Below, piece after piece: positions 18,009 to 29,500 of a stretch of 64,000 nt of DNA; within the stretch, counting starts at the first letter, position 1; each line of letters starts with the position of its first letter. The stretch comes from Colletotrichum lupini (Eukaryota > Ascomycota > Sordariomycetes > Glomerellales > Glomerellaceae), in the NCBI RefSeq assembly GCF_023278565.1, contig NC_064678.1:5394001-5458000 (forward strand). The letters are read 5' to 3'. The position numbers and the translations under genes were made by a program. The notes under the pieces are model-generated. The model made no database searches and had not been told where the DNA came from. It saw only the letters and a list, made by a program, of their open reading frames with translations.

Positions 18009-21000
18009 TTAATTAGTAATTAAACTCTATTATTATAAATCGGTAAGGTATCTCGCTACGTAAAAAAGATAACTTTTTAATACTACACGGGATAGGAGAT
18101 TTATATTAATTAACCTTATAGAAATAGACGAAAAAGGAGGCGATTCTTAAATACCGCACAGAATTAAGTAATTATAGCCCTTTATTATTTATAAAAAGTT
18201 AACGTTTACTATATTAAACTACGTTAATTAACGGAACTACTTAAGTAACTAGCCTTTTACTATCGCCCTGAGTAGCTTTTTTACTAAACGACTTTTCTAT
18301 AACCGGCCCGTAATTAGAAATTAACTAAGGAAGCTATTTAGAGACCATAAAGAGTACGAGGCTTAAGAGGCTAGAAGTATACGGGATAGCGGAAATCGGT
18401 AACTAATAAAGATCCCGAGACTAATTACTATATCTTCCTATAGTAATATAAACGTTTACCGCTACTATTATTAAAAAGAACTATTAAAACCTACCCTTTT
18501 TTATTAAATAAAAAAGAGGATCTTAATAAGTACGATAGCTAGCGATCTAGAAAGGTAATAGTAATTATTAAAAATAGTAAAAACGAGAGTAATAGTAAGA
18601 CGGTAAGAGGAAGTAGGAATTTCTTAGACCCTAATAAATTCGTTAAGTAGTAAAAGTACGGATTTATTAGGACCTGCGCACGGATTAAATATATCCCTAT
18701 TAAGATTAAATACGCTAACGACTACTAATATAAATATAAGCTAAAATAAGCCCCTTAGCGAGTTAGGGTAAGGAAGAAGAGGACGAAACCCGATCTTAAA
18801 TAGAATCCTAATCCCTTATAAATAAGTAAATATTAACCCGGACTATTAGGGGACGTAGATATATAGAATTATAGATTAGCCTAACGATAAGTAAATTAAC
18901 GTAATATTAATCTATTTAACTAAGGTTTATAAAAAAAAGGGGCTATAGGGGCAACCCCTATTTTATAAGATCGTAAACGACTTTAATTACTAACTAAACG
19001 AATAGTTTACGAGCGTAAGCCTAAGAATTATAAAAGTAGTTAATAAATTCCTCTACGGGCGAGGGGTATTATTAACGTAATTATAATCGCGAGAGCTATA
19101 TAAAATACTAATAGTAATAATTATAGAAAAGGAATTCGTACTATAGAACTAAGTATAGGTTAATAGAGCGTATAATCGCTTTAATAAATTTAGAAAAAGG
19201 GTAAATAACCTAGATTTCCTCCCTATAATTACTAACGGAAATCTATCGTTATAAAAAGATATACAGGGGTAAAATATAGTATTAGAAGTACGATAATCGA
19301 TAATTCTACTTATTTTAATCTATAACTTATTACTATTATTAATACGAAATTCGGCGCCGATCGGCTAATAAAAAAGGAAGTAAACGACCCGAAGTTATTA
19401 ATAGTACGTAGTAACGTAGGGTTCGTATATAAATACTAAAAATCTAGTAGCGAATACGAGGTAATTTATAGACTTTAAAAAGATCTTCCTAAAAGAGAAA
19501 TTATACTCTAGGGGGAAGTATAAGGTCTTATAAAAAACCCTAATAATGTTTTATAATTATTACGAAAAAGTCGGAATTAGGGAATACTAGTACTATTTAA
19601 TAATTAATATCGTACTCGTAGGTAAAGCCTCTAATTACTATTACGAAGTGGTACGTAATCTCGATCAAAACGACTTTTTTAATATAATTAACGTAATCTA
19701 AAGCCGCTTCGAGACCTACGATAGGAACCTAAAGCTCCTATTTAAACTATGAGCGATTTTTTTTATATTTATAGCTAGGATAATAGAGGATAAATTGTAA
19801 GTAAAGATCTTTAAAGAGATTATTAATCGAATCGATAAGCTAGTAAAAACCTAGCTAAATAAGAGGATAAACGAGTAAAAAGTCGGATATTTTTATACCG
19901 TAGTTTAGCGTATATTAAAAGTAAAAATTACCCTATACTAAGTACCCAAAGACTACGAGACGCTCTACTCGAGGCTAAGATCTAACTTTAATATTAAAAT
20001 AAGAATACTATACTAAACCTACCTCTAGGTATACGACGGCCCTTATTAATAATATTAGGTCGATCGAACGTATAATAAAAAAAGAAAAGAGGCTAGATAC
20101 GGCAATTACTAATAAGGAGGCCTAGATTTATTAAATAGGTAGAGATTTAACTTATAAGTAGGGTAATAGAAAAAGTAATATTATATTTATAAAAAGGATA
20201 GATATTAGTTAAGTAACTATTCTAAAGAAGAGCGTGCTAAATCGTACGAATAATATAAAAAGTCGAGGGTAATAGATAGTAAAACTAGCCCTCGTTAGTT
20301 TAACTAATTCCTTATTATATATAAGGGTAAATCCGGGGGTATAGAACTTAGTAACGGTAGTTAAAATAGCGGCCTAAAATATATACCCCCTATAAGAGAT
20401 TTAGAAAATAAAGAAGATCTTACCCCCTATACTAACGAATTAGATTATAACGAAATTAACGATATTAAGTACTCTTTTTCGCCCTATTAGCCTCTAGAGG
20501 ATATACGAGGTTAAATAAATAAAAAGTAGTAAAAGCTCTTAATAAGTAGGCTTTTATTTATAAATAGTAAGGGAAGGTCCCTTAGATAACGAATATAGAA
20601 GTAGCCAAAAGGGCGAATTTAATAAGGCCAAAGCCTATTTTCTTAATAATTAAAGAGAAGACGCTATTTTTCTTAATATTTAAAAAAAAGGAATATAATA
20701 CTAAGTAAATTTAGGGGTAGCTAGAGGGGTCCTTTTTATACTACTTAGATCCCTCGAATACTAAGCTCGTATAAGTATTCTATATAAGCAAAAGGTACGG
20801 CCTAGATAATTTCTATAGGATTATCCTAAATACTAGAGTATCGTAATAATTAACTAAAAGAAAAGGGTAATTCTAGGCGCTATAAAAAATCGCGCTAATA
20901 ATACTTAATATATTAACGGCGGGTATTACGAGGATTAGTTTCGGCCTAGGTAAGGAAATCGTCGCCCTAAGTATAATAAAAATAAAGACGCACTTCGGAA

Positions 21001-24000
21001 CGATAACTTTCTATATTTTGCCCGTTAATACGCTATTTCTCTTATATTTAAAAGATATAGATTAACTAAGTATTATATTCGATAACACGAGGAATAAAAT
21101 CTTTAGTAATAAGCACTTCGAAATAGTTAAACGATAATAGGGGTATACGTTTATAAAGCTTACTAACGACACGAAGTCGATTAATTACTTAATAAAAAGT
21201 AAGCTTAGAAAACTATACTAGAGATTCGGGTACCCGTTAGTTACGAGGCTATATAACTTCCTAAAGTAATTAAATAATAATAATATCGAAATAGGGGCGC
21301 TAGAGTAGTTAACGAAAGTATATTACTAATACTAAATAAATACGTAGAGCTTACGCAGATTTAAGTTTAAATTATATAATAAGCTTAACTTTAACTAGGA
21401 AATAGTTATCGATATTTTTTACTTAAATAGTCGGCTAGTACTATATATAATCGACGTATTTATATCTTTTTAAATAAGGTAATTCCTCCGGGATCTATAA
21501 GTAAAGATAGTATAAGTAGCCCTATAAAAAAGCTAGATCGATATATACTAAGGACCGCTAGACGGCATTAGAACTAACGTTAATACTAGCTTTAAGTTAG
21601 TAAAATTTAGGGATAATATAACGGCCTACGGTATATAGCTAAAAGTCGTACCTATTAAAGCGCACTATAGTATTAAAAAGGTAAAAAGGGCATACTAGTA
21701 ATTAAAAAGGGCGTTTAAAATTATTAAAAAGGAAAATCCGGATTCTATTAACGACGAATACCTTTAAATAGTACTTAAATACTATAACGATACTATAGGG
21801 CCTAACGGACTTATACTAACGCTATTAGTATTTAGAGTATATTTAAAAACGACTTTAGCCTCGCTACTATTACTAAATATAAGCTAACGAGCCCGAGTAG
21901 TTAAAAAAATAATATAGGCACTGCGCGAGGTAAGCGTAAAAAGGCAAGTTAACGAGGTAATTACTATATATAATAAGCCCGATATAGGGGATAATCTAAA
22001 TATACTACTAAATTCGGATATACGAGTATAATATAAAATCACCTAACAGTAGGCTAGGCTATATAAGTTAATTTTTATTAACGAGCGCTCTTATATAGTT
22101 ATAAAAGATCGTAACTAGCTACTCGAAATATTAATTATAATAATTAAACCGTACTATATAGATCCTAACGAGGTAATTTCTAACCTATAAAAAGAAAAAG
22201 AGCTAGGGGAAACTATATAACCCGCGGCAAAGGCATAAGAAATTATCCTTAACGAAATCGTCGTAATAGTACTAATAAATAACGAAAAAGAGGATATTAC
22301 TAAAAGGGTACTAATACTACTAGCGAGACGTCGCAAAAGACTACGACGGCAAGCCCTAACGTAGGAATTTATTACTAGTAACGAGGTAATTAATACCTTT
22401 TATATAGTAAAAAAGAAAGCCGATTTCGAGCTAGTAATTAAACTACATAAAAAAAGCATAATTATAACTACTAAAAAGCCGTATAAGGGATTAAATCTTA
22501 TTAAAATAAATACTCTTTGCGATCGAGGGGTCTATCGATTTATCTTATATAACTTAGAAAAATATACAAACCTCTATATATTTAAATTACGAATAGTTCG
22601 TAAAATTAAAGGGAAAGGAATACCCTAGCCGTATAAGAAGTCTAGATACGTAATTTAGGGGTACGGCGACGTTAAAAAAGTAACGCTACTTATATAATCG
22701 CCTATTATATAGCGCTATAGCTAACGATTAATAATAGTATTAATAATATCGCTACGGAAGAAGGGATACGAGATTTAGAGCCGTAATACTACCTAGGCCT
22801 ATACTTAATTAGCCACAGGGCTTATAAGGAAAATCCTAGCCTATTTACTAAAGGAAATGGCTAGTAAGTACTTAGAAAGTACGATTATTAAAGTGCTTAA
22901 GCTACTATATAGGCTCGTAGAATCGGGCACTTATTAGTAAGCTACTTATTACGATTTTTATATTAATTAACTATTAATAATTACCTCTATATACGACCCG
23001 AACTTACTAGTCGCGGAGTATAAAAGTAACTAATTTAGGATCGTCGGAATATAGACCGACGATATATTAGGCTTATTTAATATTAACTTTATAAAAAAGG
23101 AGGATAAGGAGCTTTAGAAAGCGGGCTTCGTAGCGAAACTAAAAAAGGTTTTTATAATAAATACCCCCCTAGTATTTAATAGTAGGATTCTTATAATTAA
23201 AAGGGAAACTATTGTTTTTTAATAAAAGGGGTAGGGTAAGAAGATTAACCTTATCGATCTAAATATAACTAACGTTAAGAAGTAGTATAAAGCTAAGCTT
23301 GCGCGAGGGGTATATATTATAAGTATTTATTAACCTAAAGCGACTTTTAATTACGCTAAAGTAGCGTAGGCTATAGATCTAACTAAATAAGACGTCGAGG
23401 TACTTAATAAGCGGCTTAAATAGTAATAAACGAATCTCGATCGAGGTCTTATTTACTACCTAATTAACCTTGCGACTAGTAAGCTCTACGTCTTCGTTAA
23501 TAAGTTATTTATAAATAATAACGACCTTATTTCGTAATTAGGGTATATTATTATCCTAGCTAACGAGAGTATAAGCGAGAGCGAATTTACTATATACGGT
23601 AATATAATCTACTACTTATTAACTAAAAATAAGTAAGTAACGAGAAGTATATTAGTATTAAAGGTCTATATTATAATTAACGGCGTTAACTTCTCTTACG
23701 TAATTTTAATAACGCTAAGGAAGATTACTAATCGAATTAGCTTTTTACTTATTCTAACGGTTATTTATATAGATTCTTACTCGCTATACGAATACCTCGT
23801 TAAATTAGGAATAATAAAGGAAAAGAGGCTTATAATCGATATTATAGCCCTTAGGTAATCGTACGAAAGGCGCGAGATACTTAAGATCTGTTAGATTAAT
23901 AATAAAAATAACCTCGTAAACGCTTTTATAAAAGTAGTACTGAATAAAGGATTAAAGTAATTCGTAAGTAATAGAAAAGTTATTATATAAATAGAGGGAT

Positions 24001-24118
24001 AGGTTATATAAAAAGAGTAGAGAAAAGGGGAAAAAGGAAACGACTTAGTAAACGGGCCCGAGGTCGAATTATACCTCTAACCGTAGTAGTTAAATTAATA
24101 AAAGAAAAAGAAAGTTAG

Positions 24119-24323
24119 TATTAAATTAGAAGTCTAATTCGACCGCGGTATATAGCCGACTATATAGGGGCTAATTAGGGGCCCTATTTATAATTATTAT
24201 AGCTAGCCTAACCTATAGTTAGAACCTCCTTTTTATACCTACTACGTAGATATTTATATAGTTTAATTAATCTCTTCGTTAACTATAGTTCGAACTAACT
24301 ACCCTGTAATAGGGATACTAACA
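24119..24323 (+). repeat. 3' LTR of copia copy 1
   Basis: 205 bp, ending GGGATACTAACA and followed at once by the target duplication ATTAT. Its start is RIP-altered (TATTAAATTAG in place of TGTCGGATTGG). Confidence 0.85.
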
Positions 24324-26146
24324 ATTATACTTAGCTATAACTATGTTATAGTCGCCAGCCAGGATCTCGACTTCGCCGAGAACACTGCACAAATTCTCAA
24401 CATTGAAAGAAGACAGCGGCGTATGGCAAAGGGCATTGTTCTTCCAGTCAAGTACCGGCGGCCTTAGCGAGTCCGGTTTCCACTCTGTGCCGAGGCGATG
24501 GACGCATTCGGGCTCTAATTCCCTATTATTGTGTTGGAAGAGGCGCATAAAGTGAAGAACCGTTCCTCAGAGACGCATATTGCGATACGCAATTTGAAGT
24601 ATTTAAAAGTCCTGGCGGTCTCTGGAACGGCCTTTACTAATAAATGGCACGACATCTACGGCATAATAGACTTCCTTCCTGGTAACCCGTTTGAATCTTT
24701 TGGCGACTTCGTCAAGTGCTTTTCAACACTGATCAACGGGCGCCCCGGTAACACTTGCGAGACGGATGAGATTTTGGCCTTCTTGGATTCATTCTTCGTT
24801 GCGAGGCCCCAGAGCGTTATGAATCTCCGAGGCTTAGAGGAGCATCTAGTCGAGGCTCCTTTGAGCACTGGCAAAAGCATCTCGATCGCTCTTCTCGCCG
24901 ACGAATCTTACCGCTTATCGCGAATACGCTCCGACAACGACCAAGACACTGATAACACGGCGGCCTTCGCAAAGGCGGTAGAAGCAGAGACGTTGGCGGT
25001 CTCTGATCTCCTATCCCGTGAAGGCGGCGAAGAGGATACAAAGGCTTACGAGGACTGGTGCGAGAAGAAGGGCATTGTACCCGCCGACGTGAGCCCTGAC
25101 CAGAGTAGCTGGAATGGGTCGAACGAGCGGGACGTAGACCTAAATTGAAGCGCAAGCCTCGCAAGGGTAGAAAGACGGCCCCAAAGAGCACCCCGGCAAG
25201 CGAGGACGGCGGCAATTCTGACGACCCAGACTATGTCGCCGGACAGACAGAGTACCATGAAGGCCATGACAATGACGAGATGGAGGAGAATGACAAGGAG
25301 TACTGCGAAGAGCAGACAAAAGGCCGCGGAGGCCCCAAGCGTGCGCTCTGGCTTACCCGCCTGCGACAGACGCCTCCCTCGGAATTCGTTGACGAACCCC
25401 GCATCAAGGCGGTCATGGATACAGTCGTACACGTGCTCTGGGACGACGCCTCGGACAAGATTACGATCTTCTCCAAATAATTGACTGTCCTCGACATCAT
25501 CGAGAGAGCCCTGGAGGAGGCCGAAAAGGACAATGCCATTGGAGTCCGGGTGCTCCGGTTCGACGGTACAATGTCTCATGCTAAGAAAGACAAGGTGCGC
25601 CACGAAGTGCAAAGCAACAGCACTACACCCTGCGTCATCCTACTCACTGCGGGAGCTGGGGGTGTTGGACTGACTCTCACTGCGGCCAACCACGTGATAC
25701 TCTGCGAGTACTGGTGGACGCAGTCGGAGGAGCTTCAAGCCCTGTCGCGCTGTTATCGGCAGGGTCAAGAGGCAACGGTACACGTTTGGCGCGTGCGATC
25801 GCTCAACTCCGCCATGGAACTTAATGTGCAGCGGACGGCGAAGGCCAAGGCCACGGTCACGGGAGACATCGCTAAGTGGCTCGTTAGGGATCTTGCGTGG
25901 AACTCCATCGTCGAATTCAACCGAGACCCTGGGTTGTTTTGCCGCAAGAGTCACTTGGGCTCTCTTGCGTATGCCAAATTTAATTGGGGATGCGGACAAG
26001 CCCGAAATTCAATGAACGAGGGATGTGTGGTGGGCAGAACTTTGTTAGTTGCTTCAATTAGTATACGCGAAATCATTGACGTCTCTCTTGATGATGAGAA
26101 GGAATGCCACTTGGTCCTCGGTGTCACATCGTTGCCATGGATGTGA

Positions 26147-26320
26147 ATTGGTATGAATGGAAGAAGAAGAAGAAGAAGACTTGCTCGTGAGTCCTATGAT
26201 AGATGGCACTTCCATCCGCAGGGGCCGTGTATCTAGATATTGCTTGATGTAATGATGATTTCTGCCTGCCAAAAAAAAAAAAGAAGGAAGAAGAAGAAGA
26301 AAAATGATTCCGTTTCCGCT
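26147..26320. other. Spacer between SNF2 pseudogene and copia copy 2
   Basis: Contains AAG/GAA microsatellites at about 26,160-26,178 and 26,270-26,303. No gene. Confidence 0.5.
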
Positions 26321-26325
26321 GTATA

Positions 26326-26527
26326 TATCGGATTGGAAGTCCAATTCGACCGCGGCATACAGCCGACTGCGCAGGGGCCAATTAGGGGCCCTATTTACGA
26401 TTATCGTAGCCAGCCTAACCTACGGTTAGAACCTCCTTTTTATACCTACGCAGATATTTATATAATTTAATTAATCTCTTTATTAACTACGGTTCGAACT
26501 AACTACCTTATAATAGGGATACTAATA
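26326..26527 (+). repeat. 5' LTR of copia copy 2
   Basis: 202 bp. Begins TATCGGATTGG (the expected TG changed to TA) and ends ACTAATA. Confidence 0.8.
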
Positions 26528-29500
26528 CTAATTAGTAATTAAACTCTATTATTATAGATCGGTAAGGTATTTTATTACGTAAAAGAGACGACCTCTTAAT
26601 ACCGTACGGGATAAGAGATTTATACTAATTAACCTTACGAAAGTAAATAAAAAAGGAGGCAATTCTTAAATACCGCACGGAATTAAGTAATCGTAGCCCT
26701 TTATTACTTACGAGAGGTCGATATTTACTACGTTAAACTACGTTAATTAATAAAACTACTTAAATAACTAGCCTTTTACTATCGCCCCGAGTAGCTTTTT
26801 TACTAAACGATTTTTTTATAGCCGGCCCGCGATTAAAAATTAACTAGTTAAATTAGTAAAAGTACGGTATAAAAGAGCATTACGTAATTAAAAAAGGGGA
26901 TCTCTAAATATAAATATTCTTACTTAGTAATAAAGGTAACCTTATAAGAATTATTAAGCTAAGAAATTTATAGTATATAGAAAAGTCTATTATTACGAAG
27001 ATCTTATAAGTACGACTTTAAGCCCGCGATCTAAACGACCTCTTTATAACTCCCTTAACTACTCCCCGGGTATTACTTAGGAATATAATATAGGGGACGG
27101 TCTAACGAGAGAGGAAGGGATTTAGAGGTCTTAATAGTATCGAGCTAAGAGTATTATAGATCTTAGAAATTAATTAAAGAAGCTATTTAGAGATTATAAA
27201 AAGTACGAGGCTTAGGAAGCTAGAAGTATATAGGATAGCAAAAATCGGTAACTAATAAAGATCTTAAGACTAATTACTATATCTTCTTATAATAATATAA
27301 ACGTCTACTACTATTATTATTAAAAGGAACTACTAAAACCTACCCTTTTTTATTAAATAAAAAGGAGGATTTTAGTAAGTATAATAGCTAGCGATTTAAA
27401 AAGGTAGTAGTAATCGCTAAAAATAATAAAAACGAGAGTAGTAGCGAGATAGCGAGAGGAAGCGGGAATTTCTTAGACCCTAATAAATTCGTTAAGTAAT
27501 AAAAGCACGGATTTATTACGACCCGCGCGCGGATTAAATATATCTTTATTAAAATTAAATACGCTAGCGACTATTAATATAAGTATAAGCTAGAGCACGA
27601 CCCTTAGCGAGTTAGAGTAAAAAAAGAGAGGACGAAACCCGATCCTAAATAGAATCCTAATCCCTTATAAATAAGTAAATATTAACCTAGACTATTAAAG
27701 GATATAGATATATAGAATCGCGGATTAGCCTAATAGTAAGTAAATTAACGTAGTATTAATCTATTTAACTAAGGTTTATAAAAAAAAGGGGCTATAGGGG
27801 CAACCCCTATTTTATAAGATTATAGATAACCTTAGCTACTAACTAAATAAATAGTTCGCAAACGTAAGCCTAGGAATTATAAAAGTAGTTAATAAATTCC
27901 TTTACGGGCAAGGAGTATTACTAGCGTAATTATAATCGCAAGAGCTATACGAAATACTAATAATAATAATTATAGAGGAGGAATTCGTACTATAAAACTA
28001 AGTATAAGTTAATAGAGCGTATAATCGCTTTAACGAATTTAAAAAAAAGGTAAACGACCTAAATTTCCTCTTTATAGTTACTAACGGAAATCTATTATCG
28101 TAAAAGGATATACCGGGGTAAAATATAATACTAAAAATATAATAATCGATAATTCTGCTTATTTTAATCTATAACTTATTACTATTATTAATACGAAATT
28201 CGGCGCCGATCGGCTAATAAAAAAGGAAGTAAACGACCCGAAGTTATTAATAGTACGTAGTAACGTAGGGTTCGTATATAAATACTAAAAATCTAGTAGC
28301 GAATACGAGGTAATTTATAGACTTTAAAAAGATCTTCCTAAAAGAGAAATTATACTCTAGGGGGAAGTATAAGGTCTTATAAAAAACCCTAACAATGTTT
28401 TATAATTATTACGAAAAAGTCGGAATTAGGGAATACTAGTACTATTTAATAATTAATATCGTACTCGTAGGTAAAGCCTCTAATTACTATTACGAAGTGG
28501 TACGTAATCTCGATCAAAACGACTTTTTTAGTATAATTAACGCAATCCGAAGCCGCTTCGAGACCTATAATAAGAACCTAGAGCTCCTATTTAAGCTACG
28601 AGCGATTTCTTTTATATTTATAACTAGGATAATAAAAAGTAAATCGCGAGTAGAGATCCTTAAAAAGCTTATTAATTAAATTAATAAGCTATCGAAAACC
28701 TAGCTAAATAAGAGGATAAACGAGTAAAAAGTCGGATATTTTTATACCGTAATTTAGTATATATTAAAAATAAAAATTACCCTATACTAAGTACCTAAAG
28801 ACTACGAGACGCTCTACTCGAGGCTAAGATCTAGCTTTAATATTAAGGTAAGAATGCTACGCTAAACCTATTTCTAAGTATACGACGGCCCTTATTAATA
28901 ATATTAGGTCGATCGAACGTATAATAAAAAAGGAAAAGAGGCTAGATATAGTAATTGCTAGTAAAAAGGCCCAGATTCGTTAAATAAGCAGAGATTTAAC
29001 TTATAAGTAGGGTAATAAAAAAAGTAATACTATATTTATAAAAAGGATAAATATTAGTTAAGTAACTACTCTAAGGAAGAGCGTACTAAATCGTACGAAT
29101 AATATAAAAAGTCGAGGGTAGTAAATAGTAAAACTAGCCCTCGTTAGTTTAACTAATTCCTCGTTATATATAAGGGCAGATCTAGGGGTATAAAACTTAG
29201 TAATAGTAGCTAAAGTAGCGGCCTAAAGTATATACCCTCTATAAGAGATTCGGAAAATAAGGAAGATCTTACCCCCTATATTAACGAATTAGATTATAAC
29301 GAAATTAAAAATATTAACTACTCTTTTTTTACCCCGTTAGCCTCTAGAGGATATATAAAGCTAAATAAATAGAGGGTAGCGGAAGCTCTTAATAAATAGG
29401 CTTTTATTTATAAATAGTAAGGGAAGGTCCCTTAAATAACGGATATAGAGGTAGCTAAAAAGGTAAATTTAATAGGGCCAAAGCTTATTATCTTAACGAT

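Larger units (their letters stand above)
17804..24323 (+). mobile_element. Ty1/copia-type LTR retrotransposon, copy 1 (RIP-degraded)
   Basis: 6,520 bp with 205-bp LTRs at 17804-18008 and 24119-24323. The LTR begins TGTCGGATTGG (left) and TATTAAATTAG (right, the same word after C-to-T/G-to-A change) and ends ACTAACA. The 5-bp target duplication ATTAT is perfect (17799-17803 and 24324-24328). The interior is extremely A+T-rich with almost no CA or TG dinucleotides and stops throughout, as expected of RIP. Recognisable remnants on the plus strand are the copia reverse-transcriptase start ('DRGVYRFILYNLEKY' ... 'IFKLRIVRKIKGKG', about 22,500-22,700) and RNase H ('DSYSLYEYLVKLG', about 23,770-23,820). 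A purine tract precedes the right LTR (about 24,100-24,114). Relative to copy 2 it lacks about 330 bp near 18,330. It is inserted in exon 3 of the SNF2 pseudogene, same strand. Confidence 0.9.
16338..26146 (+). pseudogene. SNF2-family ATPase gene, inactivated and split by an LTR retrotransposon
   Basis: This is a diverged paralogue of the intact gene at 35,345-38,482. Coding segments are 16338-17303, 17361-17651, 17721-17803 (then the insertion), and 24324-26146. Two introns (17304-17360, 17652-17720) sit at the same places as in the paralogue. Walker A reads 'GDGVGLGKT'. Downstream come a Walker B-like 'EEAH' (DEVH in the paralogue), 'VSGTAFTNKWHDIYG', and motifs V/VI 'TAGAGGVGLTLTAANH' and 'ALSRCYRQGQ'. 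Damage: in-frame stops at 16,620 (TGA) and 17,121 (TAG), a 6.5-kb copia element at 17,804-24,323, stops just after it, a frameshift at about 25,145 and a TAA at 25,478. The 5' end is taken from MRPKKKAG. One-mismatch palindromes occur in its coding sequence at 16,706, 17,288, 24,431, 25,070 and 25,528. Confidence 0.8.

Noticed and set aside
18000..24100. tRNA or other RNA genes in the A+T-rich blocks
   Set aside because: The GGTTCGAAC word in the LTRs resembles a B box, but no cloverleaf or A box accompanies it.
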